This document shows positions 15,685 through 23,849 of a stretch of DNA of 64,000 bases, one piece after another. The DNA lies in the NCBI RefSeq assembly GCF_000721175.1, contig NZ_JOEZ01000023.1, positions 34,305-98,304 of the forward strand, read 5' to 3'. The DNA is from Streptomyces anulatus (GTDB lineage: Bacteria; Actinomycetota; Actinomycetes; Streptomycetales; Streptomycetaceae). The notes under the pieces are model-generated. The model was not told the origin of the DNA. It did no database searches and saw nothing but the letters and a program-made list of their open reading frames with translations. Made by a program: the position numbers and the translations under genes. The number at the start of each line of letters is the position of its first letter. Position 1 is the first letter of the stretch.

Positions 15685-18117
15685 GTGGCCGCGCAGGATG
15701 CCGCTGTCGAATCGCTGCGGGACCGGGAAATCGGTGTCGAGCAGGAGCATCTCGACCGTGTTTATCACCGCCTCGAAGAGAAGATCGACGAGGCGGAATT
15801 CCTCATGAACGACGCCGTCAAGCGCGGCCAGGTCGGTACCCCCGGCGCGCTCGCGGAGCGGGACGCCCAGGTGTTCCGGGCGGGGATCCACCTCAACCGG
15901 CTGAACAGCGAGTTCGAGGACTTCCTCTTCGGGAGGATCGATCTGCTGCTCGGCAAGGACGGGGAGCGCGGCCCGGACGGCGCGTACACCTCCGTCGAAC
16001 CCGCCGACGACACCGTCCGGGAGGACGCCACCGCTGACATCGCGGAAACGCTCCACATCGGCCGGATCGGAGTCCTGGACTCCGACTACAGCCCGCTGGT
16101 CATCGACTGGCGGGCCCCGGCCGCCGCCCCGTTCTACCGCTCCACCCCGAAGGAGCCGGGCCGCGTCGTACGCCGCCGGGTCATCCGCTCCAAGGGCCGC
16201 AAGGTCCTCGGGGTCGAGGACGACCTGATGCGCCCGGAGCTGACGGCGTTCCTGGACGGCGAGAAGCTGCCGGTGGTCGGGGACGGCGCGCTGATGGCGG
16301 CGCTCGGTCAGGCCCGCAGCCACACCATGCGGGACATCGTCTCCTCCATCCAGGCCGAACAGGACCTGGTCATCCGGGCCCCCGCCGCCTCCGTCACCGA
16401 GGTCACCGGCGGCCCCGGCACCGGCAAGACCGCGGTCGCCCTGCACCGGGCGGCGTACCTGCTCTACCAGGACCGTCGGCGGTACGCGGGCGGCATCCTG
16501 GTCGTCTCGCCCACCCCGCTCCTGGTCGCGTACACCGAAGGGGTGCTGCCCTCGCTCGGCGAGGAGGGCCAGGTCGCGATCCGCGCGGTCGGCTCGCTGT
16601 CCGAGGCGGCGGGCGTCGAGGGCGCGTACGGGAGGGGCGGCCCGAAGGACCCCGATGAGGGGCGGCGGTCGGGTGACGGGGGGGCGTACGACGAACCGGC
16701 GGTGGCCCGGATCAAGGGCTCCTCCCGGATGCTCCACGTGCTGCGCAAGGCCGCCCGGGGCGCGCTGGAACAGGGCCGGCCCGCGGCACCCCGTGAGGAG
16801 GCGGGGCAGCTCGCCTTCGGCGAGGAGCCCGAACAAGGCGGTGCCGCGCCGACCCCGAACCGGCTGCGCGTCGTCGCCTTCGGGGCCCGGGTCGAGCTGG
16901 AGGCCGACGAACTCCATCGCATCCGGCACAACGCCCTGAGCGGGACCGCCCCGGTCAACCTGTTGCGCCCGCGCGCCCGCAAGCTGCTGCTGGACGCCCT
17001 GTGGAACAGGTCCTCCGGACGCGGCCGCTACACCGACCCCCAACTGGTGGCGGAGCTGCGCTCGTCGTTCGACGAGGACGTCTCCACCGAGACCCCGTTC
17101 CTGGAGTTCCTCGACGCGTGGTGGCCCGAACTGACACCGCGCCGGGTGCTGGCCGCGATGGCCGACGAACGGCGCCTCGGCCGCTGGTCCCGGCGCATCC
17201 TCAACCAGGGTGAGGTGCGCCGCCTGGCCCGGTCGCTGAAGCGTCTCGACGCGGACGGCAGCGGTCCGCTCTCCGTCCACGACGTGGCGCTCCTGGACGA
17301 GCTCCAGGCGCTGCTGGGCACCCCGAACCGGCCCCGGCGCAAGCGCGAGGCGGACCCGCTGGACCAGCTCTCGGGTCTGGAGGAGCTGATGCCGCAGCGC
17401 GAGGAGACCCAGTGGGAGCGGGCCGAGCGGCTCGCGGCGGAGCGCACCGAGTACGCCCACGTCATCGTCGACGAGGCGCAGGACCTCACCCCGATGCAGT
17501 GGCGCATGGTCGGCCGCCGGGGCCGGCACGCCACCTGGACGATCGTCGGCGACCCGGCCCAGTCCTCCTGGTCCGACCCGGACGAGGCGGGCGCCGCCCG
17601 GGACGAGGCGCTCGGCTCCCGCCCGCGCCGCCGCTTCACCCTCACCGTCAACTACCGCAACCCGGCGGAGATCGCGGAGCTGGCCGCGAAGGTGCTGGCG
17701 CTGGCGATGCCCGGCATGGAGTCCCCGGCGGCGGTCCGTTCGACCGGGGTGGTGCCGCGCTTCGAGCCGGTACGCGGGGGGGACCTCGCCGCAACGGTCC
17801 GCGAGGAGGCCGCCAGGCTGCTTGCGGAGGTGGACGGCACGGTCGGCGTGGTCGTCGCGATGAACCGGCGTGCCCAGGCCCGCGAGTGGCTCGCGGAGCT
17901 GGGGGAGCGGGTGGTGGCGCTGGGCAGCCTGGAGGCCAAGGGCCTGGAGTACGACGCCACGGTGGTCGTCTCGCCCGCGGAGATCGCGGACGAGTCCCCG
18001 GCGGGTCTGCGGGTGCTGTACGTGGCGCTGACCCGGGCGACGCAGCAGCTCACGGTGGTCTCCGGGGAGCGGGACCTGCCGGACGAGGACGGGGTGCCGG
18101 ACCTGCTGAGGGACTGA
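15685..18117 (+). CDS. HelD-like RNA polymerase-associated ATPase (UvrD superfamily)
   Basis: An 810-residue SF1 helicase-like protein. An N-terminal coiled coil (about 8-60: REIGVEQEHLDRVYHRLEEKI) is the HelD arm that enters RNA polymerase. Walker A GGPGTGKT is near 243, the DEAQD Walker B near 596, NYRNPAE near 655, and the EAKGLEYD/ALTRATQQL motifs near the C-terminus. HelD proteins release stalled or antibiotic-bound RNA polymerase. Some Streptomyces members (HelR) give rifampicin tolerance. A role in DNA unwinding is less likely. The GTG start has a strong AAGGGGG RBS that may be masked by an upstream complement. Confidence 0.85.
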   Translation: MAAQDAAVESLRDREIGVEQEHLDRVYHRLEEKIDEAEFLMNDAVKRGQVGTPGALAERDAQVFRAGIHLNRLNSEFEDFLFGRIDLLLGKDGERGPDGAYTSVEPADDTVREDATADIAETLHIGRIGVLDSDYSPLVIDWRAPAAAPFYRSTPKEPGRVVRRRVIRSKGRKVLGVEDDLMRPELTAFLDGEKLPVVGDGALMAALGQARSHTMRDIVSSIQAEQDLVIRAPAASVTEVTGGPGTGKTAVALHRAAYLLYQDRRRYAGGILVVSPTPLLVAYTEGVLPSLGEEGQVAIRAVGSLSEAAGVEGAYGRGGPKDPDEGRRSGDGGAYDEPAVARIKGSSRMLHVLRKAARGALEQGRPAAPREEAGQLAFGEEPEQGGAAPTPNRLRVVAFGARVELEADELHRIRHNALSGTAPVNLLRPRARKLLLDALWNRSSGRGRYTDPQLVAELRSSFDEDVSTETPFLEFLDAWWPELTPRRVLAAMADERRLGRWSRRILNQGEVRRLARSLKRLDADGSGPLSVHDVALLDELQALLGTPNRPRRKREADPLDQLSGLEELMPQREETQWERAERLAAERTEYAHVIVDEAQDLTPMQWRMVGRRGRHATWTIVGDPAQSSWSDPDEAGAARDEALGSRPRRRFTLTVNYRNPAEIAELAAKVLALAMPGMESPAAVRSTGVVPRFEPVRGGDLAATVREEAARLLAEVDGTVGVVVAMNRRAQAREWLAELGERVVALGSLEAKGLEYDATVVVSPAEIADESPAGLRVLYVALTRATQQLTVVSGERDLPDEDGVPDLLRD

Positions 18118-18187
18118 CGTACAGCCGGGCGGGGAGGGTTTCGCGAGTCAACCCGACGCACGGGAATCACTTCTCGGGGGTGTTTGT

Positions 18188-18193
18188 TACCTT
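18188..18193 (+). promoter_or_regulatory. -10 box of candidate leader RNA
   Basis: TACCTT fits TANNNT and lies just before the structured element starting at 18199. No good -35 is visible. Confidence 0.4.
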
Positions 18194-18198
18194 GGTAC

Positions 18199-18345
18199 TG
18201 GCACCGGCTCGATCCAAGCCCCCGGGCCCAACCTTCGTCGCTTCGAGCGACCACTTGCCGCGAGGCGAGCATGGCGGGTCGGTGCCACCTGAGTGAAGAA
18301 ACGGACAGACCCGCGTCACCTGCTGGTGGCGCGGGTCTGTTCTTG
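18199..18345 (+). ncRNA. Candidate structured RNA (three-way junction plus terminator)
   Basis: A closing helix TGGCACCG (18199-18206) with CGGTGCCA (18280-18287) encloses two hairpins. One is GTCGCT-TCG-AGCGAC (18237-18251). The other is CTTGCC-GCGA-GGCGAG (18254-18269), with a GNRA tetraloop. A terminator-like hairpin follows at 18305-18340. I do not recognise it as a named riboswitch. It could be a small RNA or an attenuating leader of the malic enzyme gene. Confidence 0.6.
18305..18344 (+). terminator. Terminator/attenuator upstream of malic enzyme
   Basis: ACAGACCCGCG (18305-18315) pairs perfectly with CGCGGGTCTGT (18330-18340), with an additional CACC/GGTG inner pairing, followed by a T-rich tail. 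It lies 204 bp before the malic enzyme start. Confidence 0.82.
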
Positions 18346-18378
18346 TTCACGAGTCTTGTTCACGGGTCTTTGCACGAG
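18341..18378 (+). repeat. Three tandem 12-13 bp repeats
   Basis: TCTTGTTCACGAG (18341-18353), TCTTGTTCACGGG (18354-18366) and the degenerate TCTTTGCACGAG (18367-18378), directly after the hairpin. Confidence 0.6.
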
Positions 18379-18548
18379 CCCGCTGGGGTTCCGCCGAACG
18401 GGTTATTTCTCGTATGGTGGAAACTACTTTCCGAAAGACGGCAGTCATTACCGGCTACCAGTCGGTAGGTGCGACGATCGGGAAGCGTGACCGGAGCGAG
18501 GGTTCCGGTTGCGCGGCAATGAAGCTAAGGAAAGCGAAGGACTCGGCC

Positions 18549-19985
18549 ATGGCAACGGCGCCCAGCGTCTCGTACTCGATGACGGTCAGGCTGGAGGTGC
18601 CCGCGAGTGGCACCGCGGTCTCCCAGCTCACCACGGCCGTGGAGTCCTCCGGGGGCTCGGTCACCGGCCTCGACGTGACCGCCTCCGGCCACGAGAAGCT
18701 GCGGATCGACGTCACCATCGCCGCCAGTTCCACCTCGCACGCGGACGAGATCGTCGAAGGTCTGCGCGACATCGAGGGCGTCGTGCTGGGCAAGGTCTCC
18801 GACCGTACGTTCCTCATGCACCTCGGCGGCAAGATCGAGATGGCGTCCAAGCACCCCATCCGCAACCGTGACGACCTGTCGATGATCTACACCCCCGGCG
18901 TCGCCCGGGTCTGCATGGCCATCGCCGAGAATCCCGAGGACGCGCGCCGCCTCACCATCAAGCGCAACTCCGTCGCAGTTGTGACGGACGGCTCCGCGGT
19001 GCTCGGCCTCGGCAACATCGGCCCGATGGCCGCGCTGCCCGTCATGGAGGGCAAGGCCGCCCTCTTCAAGCGCTTCGCCGGCATCGACGCCTGGCCGATC
19101 TGCCTGGACACCCAGGACACCGACGCCATCGTCGAGATCGTCAAGGCCATCGCCCCCGGCTTCGCGGGCATCAACCTCGAGGACATCTCCGCACCGCGCT
19201 GCTTCGAGATCGAGGCCCGGCTGCGCGAGGCCCTCGACATCCCCGTCTTCCACGACGACCAGCACGGCACCGCGATCGTCGTCCTGGCCTCCCTCACCAA
19301 CGCCCTGCGCGTGGTGGGCAAGGGCATCGGGGACGTACGGGTCGTCATGTCCGGCGCGGGAGCCGCAGGTACGGCCATCCTGAAGCTGCTCATCGCCGCG
19401 GGCGTCAAGCACGCCGTCGTCGCCGACATCCACGGTGTGGTGCACGCCGGACGCGGGGACCTGGTCGCGGCCGACCCGGACTCGCCGCTGCGCTGGATCG
19501 CCGACAACACCAACCCCGAGGGCGTCACCGGCACCCTCAAGCAGGCCGTGGTCGGCGCCGACGTCTTCATCGGCGTCTCCGCCCCGAACGTGTTGAACGG
19601 CGACGACGTCGCCGCGATGGCGGACGGTGCGATCGTGTTCGCGCTCGCGAACCCGGACCCCGAGGTCGACCCCGCGATCGCCCGCGAGACCGCCGCCGTC
19701 GTCGCCACCGGACGCTCCGACTTCCCCAACCAGATCAACAACGTGCTGGTCTTCCCGGGTGTCTTCCGCGGTCTGCTGGACGCTCAGTCCCGCACCGTCA
19801 ACACGGAGATGATGCTCGCCGCGGCCGGCGCCCTGGCCGACGTGGTCGCCGAGGACGAGGTCAACGCGAACTACATCATCCCCTCGGTCTTCAACGACAA
19901 GGTGGCGGGCGCGGTCGCCGGAGCCGTCCGGGCCGCGGCGAAGGCCGCAGCGGGCCCCGGAACGGCCACCTCCACCTCCGTCTGA
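18549..19985 (+). CDS. NAD(P)-dependent malic enzyme with ACT domain
   Basis: A 478-residue protein. An N-terminal ACT-like regulatory domain is at about 8-85. The malic enzyme N-domain has MIYTPGVARVC and the metal/substrate motif HDDQHGTAIV near 235. A Rossmann NAD-binding domain follows with SGAGAAGTA near 267, then FALANPDPE. It decarboxylates malate to pyruvate, linking the TCA cycle to gluconeogenesis and acetyl-CoA supply. ATG 18549 (MATAPSVSYS) starts the ACT domain; ATG 18519 is an in-frame alternative. The long leader holds a structured RNA and terminator, so expression may be attenuated. Confidence 0.9.
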   Translation: MATAPSVSYSMTVRLEVPASGTAVSQLTTAVESSGGSVTGLDVTASGHEKLRIDVTIAASSTSHADEIVEGLRDIEGVVLGKVSDRTFLMHLGGKIEMASKHPIRNRDDLSMIYTPGVARVCMAIAENPEDARRLTIKRNSVAVVTDGSAVLGLGNIGPMAALPVMEGKAALFKRFAGIDAWPICLDTQDTDAIVEIVKAIAPGFAGINLEDISAPRCFEIEARLREALDIPVFHDDQHGTAIVVLASLTNALRVVGKGIGDVRVVMSGAGAAGTAILKLLIAAGVKHAVVADIHGVVHAGRGDLVAADPDSPLRWIADNTNPEGVTGTLKQAVVGADVFIGVSAPNVLNGDDVAAMADGAIVFALANPDPEVDPAIARETAAVVATGRSDFPNQINNVLVFPGVFRGLLDAQSRTVNTEMMLAAAGALADVVAEDEVNANYIIPSVFNDKVAGAVAGAVRAAAKAAAGPGTATSTSV

Positions 19986-20260
19986 CCCCACCGTTTCGGG
20001 GGCCTCGCAAGGGGTATCCGCGAGACACCCGGGGCCGCACCCGCCCGTGCCGTACGGCGCGTCGCGGGTCGCGGCGCCCCAAACGCCCCTTTAGGGTGGG
20101 CGGGCAGTGGGCCCTGCGGGGCCCGGCATCCGCTGCGGACCGCTCGGCCAAGTCGACGGAGCGTCACCACGAGCAGACCGTGGCGCTTTTCATTGACCCC
20201 GAAGGGTTCCGGATTGGCTTTCCCGCCGCTGGTGGGGGCAGGATGCGTAATCGGGCGAGA

Positions 20261-20278
20261 GGGTCTGACATCAGACCC
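20261..20278 (+). repeat. 18-bp palindrome in hup promoter region
   Basis: GGGTCTGA-CA-TCAGACCC, about 85 bp before the HU start. It is operator-like or a leader hairpin. The intergenic stretch 19986-20361 otherwise shows only a TTGACC element near 20193 and no convincing gene. Confidence 0.5.
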
Positions 20279-20361
20279 GGGTCCGGGGACTGTCAGAGGG
20301 CCCTGGCAGCATCGGCTTCGATCTCACGCCTCACAGGCAAGAAGAACACGGGAGTAACAAC

Positions 20362-20643
20362 ATGAACCGCAGTGAGCTGGTGGCCGCCCTGGCCGACCGC
20401 GCCGAGGTGACTCGCAAGGACGCCGACGCCGTGCTGGCCGCGCTCGCCGAGACCGTCGGTGAGATTGTCGCCAAGGGCGACGAGAAGGTCACCATCCCCG
20501 GCTTCCTGACCTTCGAGCGCACCCACCGTGCCGCTCGCACCGCTCGCAACCCGCAGACCGGCGACCCGATCAACATCCCCGCCGGCTACAGCGTGAAGGT
20601 CTCCGCGGGCTCGAAGCTCAAGGAAGCCGCCAAGGGTAAGTAA
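20362..20643 (+). CDS. hupA: HU family nucleoid protein
   Basis: A 93-residue HU protein: MNRSELVAALADRAEVTRKDA at the N-terminus, GFLTFERTHRAARTARNPQTG forming the DNA-binding arm with the RNPQTG motif, and NIPAGYSVKVSAGSKLK. It has no lysine-rich tail, so it is the short HupA type rather than the long sporulation-associated HupS. It bends and compacts DNA as a dimer. The RBS GGGAG lies at about 8-nt spacing. It is a single-gene unit with its own terminator. Confidence 0.95.
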   Translation: MNRSELVAALADRAEVTRKDADAVLAALAETVGEIVAKGDEKVTIPGFLTFERTHRAARTARNPQTGDPINIPAGYSVKVSAGSKLKEAAKGK

Positions 20644-20660
20644 CCCTCAACGGCGCAACG

Positions 20661-20694
20661 AGGGCGGCCACTCCCGACCAGGAGTGGCCGCCCT
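20661..20694 (+). terminator. Terminator after hupA
   Basis: A perfect 14-bp stem (20661-20674 with 20681-20694) and a 6-nt loop, 17 nt after the stop. Confidence 0.9.
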
Positions 20695-20697
20695 TGA

Positions 20698-20729
20698 GCA
20701 TGCCCGGGGCACATGCGCCCCGGGCATGC
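20698..20729 (+). terminator. Second hairpin after hupA
   Basis: GCATGCCCGGGGC (20698-20710) and GCCCCGGGCATGC (20717-20729), a perfect 13-bp stem right behind the first terminator. Tandem terminators are plausible for a highly expressed HU gene. Confidence 0.7.
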
Positions 20730-20945
20730 GTACGGGCCTTCAGCGCGGCCTACGCCATCGCGCCGCACCAGTACCTGACGTCCCGCCACGTCGACCGGGC
20801 CCGCGGACCGCTGCTCGACGGGGTGCCGCCCGGCGCGAGGCGGCGGCAGCCGTGGGCTTCCACGACCAGTCCCACCTCGCCCGGCGCTTCAAGCGGATCG
20901 CCGGACCACCCCGGGCCGCTACGCCCGCCACACCCGCTCACAAGG
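20730..20945 (+). pseudogene. Remnant of an AraC-family regulator
   Basis: Two reading frames together recreate the second half of an AraC-type DNA-binding domain. APHQYLTSRHVDRARGPLLDG is in one frame. AAAAVGFHDQSHLARRFKRI is in another after a frameshift near 20825-20840. There is no start codon or effector domain. It is a decayed fragment wedged between the hup and murA terminators. Confidence 0.72.
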
Positions 20946-20970
20946 GCTTCAGAGGCCCTTCTGACGCCCG

Positions 20971-21018
20971 GCAGCCCGCCGCCCCGGCTCCGAGACCGGA
21001 ACCGGGGCGGCGGGCTGC
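20971..21018 (-). terminator. Terminator of murA
   Basis: A perfect 17-bp stem (20971-20987 with 21002-21018) and a 14-nt loop, 75 nt past the murA stop on the minus strand. Confidence 0.75.
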
Positions 21019-21092
21019 TCACGCGGAAACTGGGCGGTGCGCAGTGCTGTGTGCGGCAGCACTGTGCGGGCCGTAGGCGGCACGCGGATGGG

Positions 21093-22433
21093 TCAGACGA
21101 GTGAACCGCCCGGCAGCTCCACCTTCGCGCCGAGCTTCTCCAGCTTCTCCATGAAGTTCTCGTAACCGCGGTTGATCAGGTCGATGCCGTGCACCCGGGA
21201 GGTGCCCTGCGCCGCCAGCGCCGCGATCAGGTACGAGAAGCCGCCCCGGAGGTCCGGGATGACCAGGTCCGCGCCCTGCAGCTTGGTCGGTCCGGAGACG
21301 ACCGCCGAGTGCAGGAAGTTGCGCTGGCCGAAGCGGCAGTCCGAGCCGCCCAGGCACTCGCGGTACAGCTGGATGTGCGCGCCCATCTGGTTGAGCGCGG
21401 AGGTGAAGCCGAGCCGCGACTCGTACACCGTCTCGTGGACGATCGACAGGCCGGCGGCCTGCGTCAGCGCCACGACCAGCGGCTGCTGCCAGTCGGTCTG
21501 GAAGCCGGGGTGCACGTCCGTCTCCAGCGCGATGGCGTTGAGCGCGCCGCCCGGGTGCCAGAAGCGGATGCCCTCGTCGTCGATCTCGAAGGCGCCGCCG
21601 ACCCGGCGGAAGGTGTTCAGGAAGGTCATCATCGAACGCTGCTGGGCGCCGCGCACATAGATGTTGCCCTCGGTCGCCAGCGCCGCCGACGCCCAGGAAG
21701 CCGCTTCCAGGCGGTCCGGGATCGCCCGGTGGGTGTAACCGTCGAGCCTGTCGACACCGGTGATCCGGATGGTCCGGTCGGTGTCCATGGAGATGATCGC
21801 GCCCATCTTCTGCAGTACGCAGATGAGGTCCTCGATCTCCGGCTCGACGGCCGCGTTGGACAGCTCGGTGACGCCCTCGGCGAGCACCGCGGTGAGCAGC
21901 ACCTGCTCGGTGGAGCCCACCGACGGGTACGGCAGCCGGATCTTGGTGCCGCGCAGTCGCTGCGGGGCCTCCAGGTACTGGCCGTCGGCCCGCTTCTCGA
22001 TGGTCGCGCCGAACTGGCGCAGCACCTCGAAGTGGAAGTCGATCGGCCGGCCGCCGATGTCGCAGCCGCCCAGACCCGGGATGAAGGCGTGGCCGAGGCG
22101 GTGCAGCAGCGGGCCGCAGAACAGGATCGGGATGCGCGACGAACCCGCGTGGGCATCGATGTCGGCGACGTTCGCCGACTCGACGTGCGAGGGGTCGAGG
22201 ATCAGTTCGCCCGGCTCGTCGCCGGGGCGGACGGTGACGCCGTGCAACTGCAGCAGTCCCCGGACGACCCGTACGTCACGGATGTCGGGAACGTTGCGGA
22301 GACGGCTGGGCCCGCTGCCGAGCAGCGCGGCGACCATTGCCTTCGGCACCAGGTTCTTGGCGCCTCGGACGCGGATCTCGCCCTCCAGCGGGGTGCCGCC
22401 GTGGACAAGCAGGACATCGTCTGTGCCGGTCAT
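21093..22433 (-). CDS. murA: UDP-N-acetylglucosamine 1-carboxyvinyltransferase
   Basis: A 446-residue protein of the EPSP synthase-like family. It begins DVLLVHGGTPLEGEIRVRGAKN, with the substrate-binding GAKN. The active loop contains GLGGCDIGGRPIDFH with the catalytic Cys retained, so classical fosfomycin sensitivity is possible. It transfers enolpyruvate from PEP to UDP-GlcNAc, the first committed step of peptidoglycan synthesis, in the cytosol. The ATG at 22433 begins MTGTDD. It is divergent from the yqgE-like gene across 287 bp in which I see no further gene. Confidence 0.95.
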   Translation of the reverse strand: MTGTDDVLLVHGGTPLEGEIRVRGAKNLVPKAMVAALLGSGPSRLRNVPDIRDVRVVRGLLQLHGVTVRPGDEPGELILDPSHVESANVADIDAHAGSSRIPILFCGPLLHRLGHAFIPGLGGCDIGGRPIDFHFEVLRQFGATIEKRADGQYLEAPQRLRGTKIRLPYPSVGSTEQVLLTAVLAEGVTELSNAAVEPEIEDLICVLQKMGAIISMDTDRTIRITGVDRLDGYTHRAIPDRLEAASWASAALATEGNIYVRGAQQRSMMTFLNTFRRVGGAFEIDDEGIRFWHPGGALNAIALETDVHPGFQTDWQQPLVVALTQAAGLSIVHETVYESRLGFTSALNQMGAHIQLYRECLGGSDCRFGQRNFLHSAVVSGPTKLQGADLVIPDLRGGFSYLIAALAAQGTSRVHGIDLINRGYENFMEKLEKLGAKVELPGGSLV

Positions 22434-22720
22434 GTATCTCGCGTTCCGGAGTGGTCGGGCAGGGGGCCAACGAAAAGGGTAATGGCCTCCTACCCTCCTT
22501 CCGTAAGGCGAAGGGGGGTGTACGAACGTCATGAATCCGCCACAACACCCTCCGCGCATCCGATCTTGCGGAGGGTTACCGTCCGCATGGCCCACCGTGC
22601 CCCCGCCGCCGGGTGCGCTCCCCGTGCCTCCGTGCGCCCTGAGCTGCGCTCGCTCTCATGAGGGCGGCATCACGCCCACTCGGCCCCCGCGGAGGGCGAA
22701 GATGCGGGATCATTCCTGCC

Positions 22721-23281
22721 ATGACCGAGGTGTCCTCGCTCACAGGGCGACTGCTCGTGGCCGCACCCGCCCTCACGGACCCGAATTTCGACCGCGCGGT
22801 GGTGCTGCTCCTCGACCACGACGAGGAGGGCTCCCTCGGTGTGGTCCTCAACCGCCCGACCCCGGTCGGCGTCGGCGACATCCTCGCGTCCTGGGCCGGC
22901 CTGACCGGTGAGCCGGACGTCGTCTTCCAGGGCGGCCCGGTCTCGCTCGACTCCGCGCTCGGTGTGGCGGTGATCCCCGGCGACGAGGGTCCGCTCGGCT
23001 GGCGGCGGGTGCACGGGGCGATCGGCCTGGTCGACCTGGAGACCCCGCCGGAGCTGCTCGGGCCCGCCCTCGGTTCGCTGCGGATCTTCGCCGGATACGC
23101 GGGCTGGGGCCCCGGCCAGCTGGAGGGCGAGCTGAACGAGGGCGCGTGGTACGTGGTCGAGTCGGAACCCGGCGACGTCTCCTCCCCGCGCCCCGAACAG
23201 CTCTGGCGTGCGGTGCTCCGCCGCCAGCGCAGCGAGCTCGCGATGATCGCCACGTATCCGGACGACCCTTCGCTCAACTGA
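22721..23281 (+). CDS. YqgE/AlgH family protein (UPF0301)
   Basis: A 186-residue protein. TGRLLVAAPALTDPNFDRAVV and the LLLDHDEEGSLGVVLNRP motif define the YqgE/AlgH family, and FAGYAGWGPGQLEGEL is the second conserved block. The biochemical role is not established. The ATG at 22721 is set by the conserved N-terminus; no ribosome binding site is seen. Confidence 0.9.
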   Translation: MTEVSSLTGRLLVAAPALTDPNFDRAVVLLLDHDEEGSLGVVLNRPTPVGVGDILASWAGLTGEPDVVFQGGPVSLDSALGVAVIPGDEGPLGWRRVHGAIGLVDLETPPELLGPALGSLRIFAGYAGWGPGQLEGELNEGAWYVVESEPGDVSSPRPEQLWRAVLRRQRSELAMIATYPDDPSLN

Positions 23282-23311
23282 CGCCCGTCTCTTTCAGTAC
23301 CCTTGGCGGTT

Positions 23312-23608
23312 ATGAGCACTCTTGAGCCCGATCGCGGGGCAGGTACGGGAACCCTCGTCGAACCGACGCCGCAGGTGTCGAGGGGCGACGGCGACCACGA
23401 GCGCTACGCCCATTACGTCCAGAAGGACAAGATCATGGCGAGCGCCCTGGAGGGCACTCCCGTGGTCGCGCTGTGCGGGAAGGTCTGGGTACCGGGGCGC
23501 GACCCCAAGAAGTATCCGGTCTGTCCCATGTGCAAGGAGATCTACGAGTCCATGGGCGCCGGCGGCGACAAGGACAAGGGCAAGGGTGGCGGCAAGGACA
23601 AGAAGTAG
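23312..23608 (+). CDS. DUF3039 family small protein
   Basis: A 98-residue actinobacterial protein of unknown function. It carries Cys motifs ALCGK and CPMC that could bind zinc, and the conserved HERYAHYVQKDKIMASALEG block. The C-terminal tail is Lys/Gly-rich (DKDKGKGGGKDKK). TACCCT (23298-23303) lies 8 nt before the ATG, suggesting a leaderless mRNA. Confidence 0.85.
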   Translation: MSTLEPDRGAGTGTLVEPTPQVSRGDGDHERYAHYVQKDKIMASALEGTPVVALCGKVWVPGRDPKKYPVCPMCKEIYESMGAGGDKDKGKGGGKDKK

Positions 23609-23631
23609 GTCCGCTCCCTCCCTCCGCTGTC

Positions 23632-23671
23632 AGGCCCCCGGGGCGCGCGTCACCGCGCGCCCCGGGGGCCT
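23632..23671 (+). terminator. Terminator after DUF3039 gene
   Basis: A perfect 18-bp stem (23632-23649 with 23654-23671), TCAC loop and TTCT tail. Confidence 0.92.
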
Positions 23672-23708
23672 TCTCCATGTCCGTTCACCCTCGGTGACCG
23701 GGCGGTCG

Positions 23709-23727
23709 CGTTGCACGGGCTGCATCC
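23709..23727 (+). promoter_or_regulatory. Imperfect copy of 19-bp palindrome, upstream site
   Basis: CGTTGCA-N5-TGCATCC. The first 8 bases equal those of the perfect palindrome at 23810-23828. It is upstream of the -35 of the sugar-transport operon. Confidence 0.5.
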
Positions 23728-23738
23728 GCTGGTCACAG

Positions 23739-23754
23739 AGTGGTGGAGACCACT
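23739..23754 (+). promoter_or_regulatory. DasR-responsive element (dre)
   Basis: AGTGGTGGAGACCACT matches the dre consensus A(G/C)TGGTCTAGACCA(G/C)T except at the centre (two positions). It ends on the first base of the -35, consistent with repression by DasR when amino-sugar phosphates are low. Confidence 0.75.
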
Positions 23755-23782
23755 TGTCGGCGCCGGAACGCGGATCTACTCT
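23754..23782 (+). promoter_or_regulatory. Promoter of sugar ABC operon
   Basis: -35 TTGTCG (23754-23759), 17-bp spacer, -10 TACTCT (23777-23782). Predicted start near 23789, giving a leader of about 60 nt. Confidence 0.55.
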
Positions 23783-23809
23783 CCTGCCAGTTGTGCAGAA
23801 CGAAACGCA

Positions 23810-23828
23810 CGTTGCACATGATGCAACG
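23810..23828 (+). promoter_or_regulatory. Perfect 19-bp palindrome in leader, second operator
   Basis: CGTTGCA-CATGA-TGCAACG, symmetrical over 7+7 bases, 21 bp before the lipoprotein start. It resembles LacI/GntR-size operators but is not a dre. The regulator is unknown. Confidence 0.65.
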
Positions 23829-23849
23829 CATGACCGGTAGGGGTTCCGG

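Noticed and set aside
18199..18345. Known riboswitch class (cobalamin, SAM, c-di-AMP, THF)
   Set aside because: None of the conserved cores I know (for example the B12 box) appear in the element.
20096..20365. An 89-codon frame upstream of HU
   Set aside because: No ribosome binding site or plausible domain, and it runs through the promoter and palindrome of the HU gene.
21093..22433. MurA with a Cys-to-Asp change giving natural fosfomycin resistance
   Set aside because: The loop reads GGCDIGGRP; the Asp follows a retained Cys, so the usual nucleophile is present.
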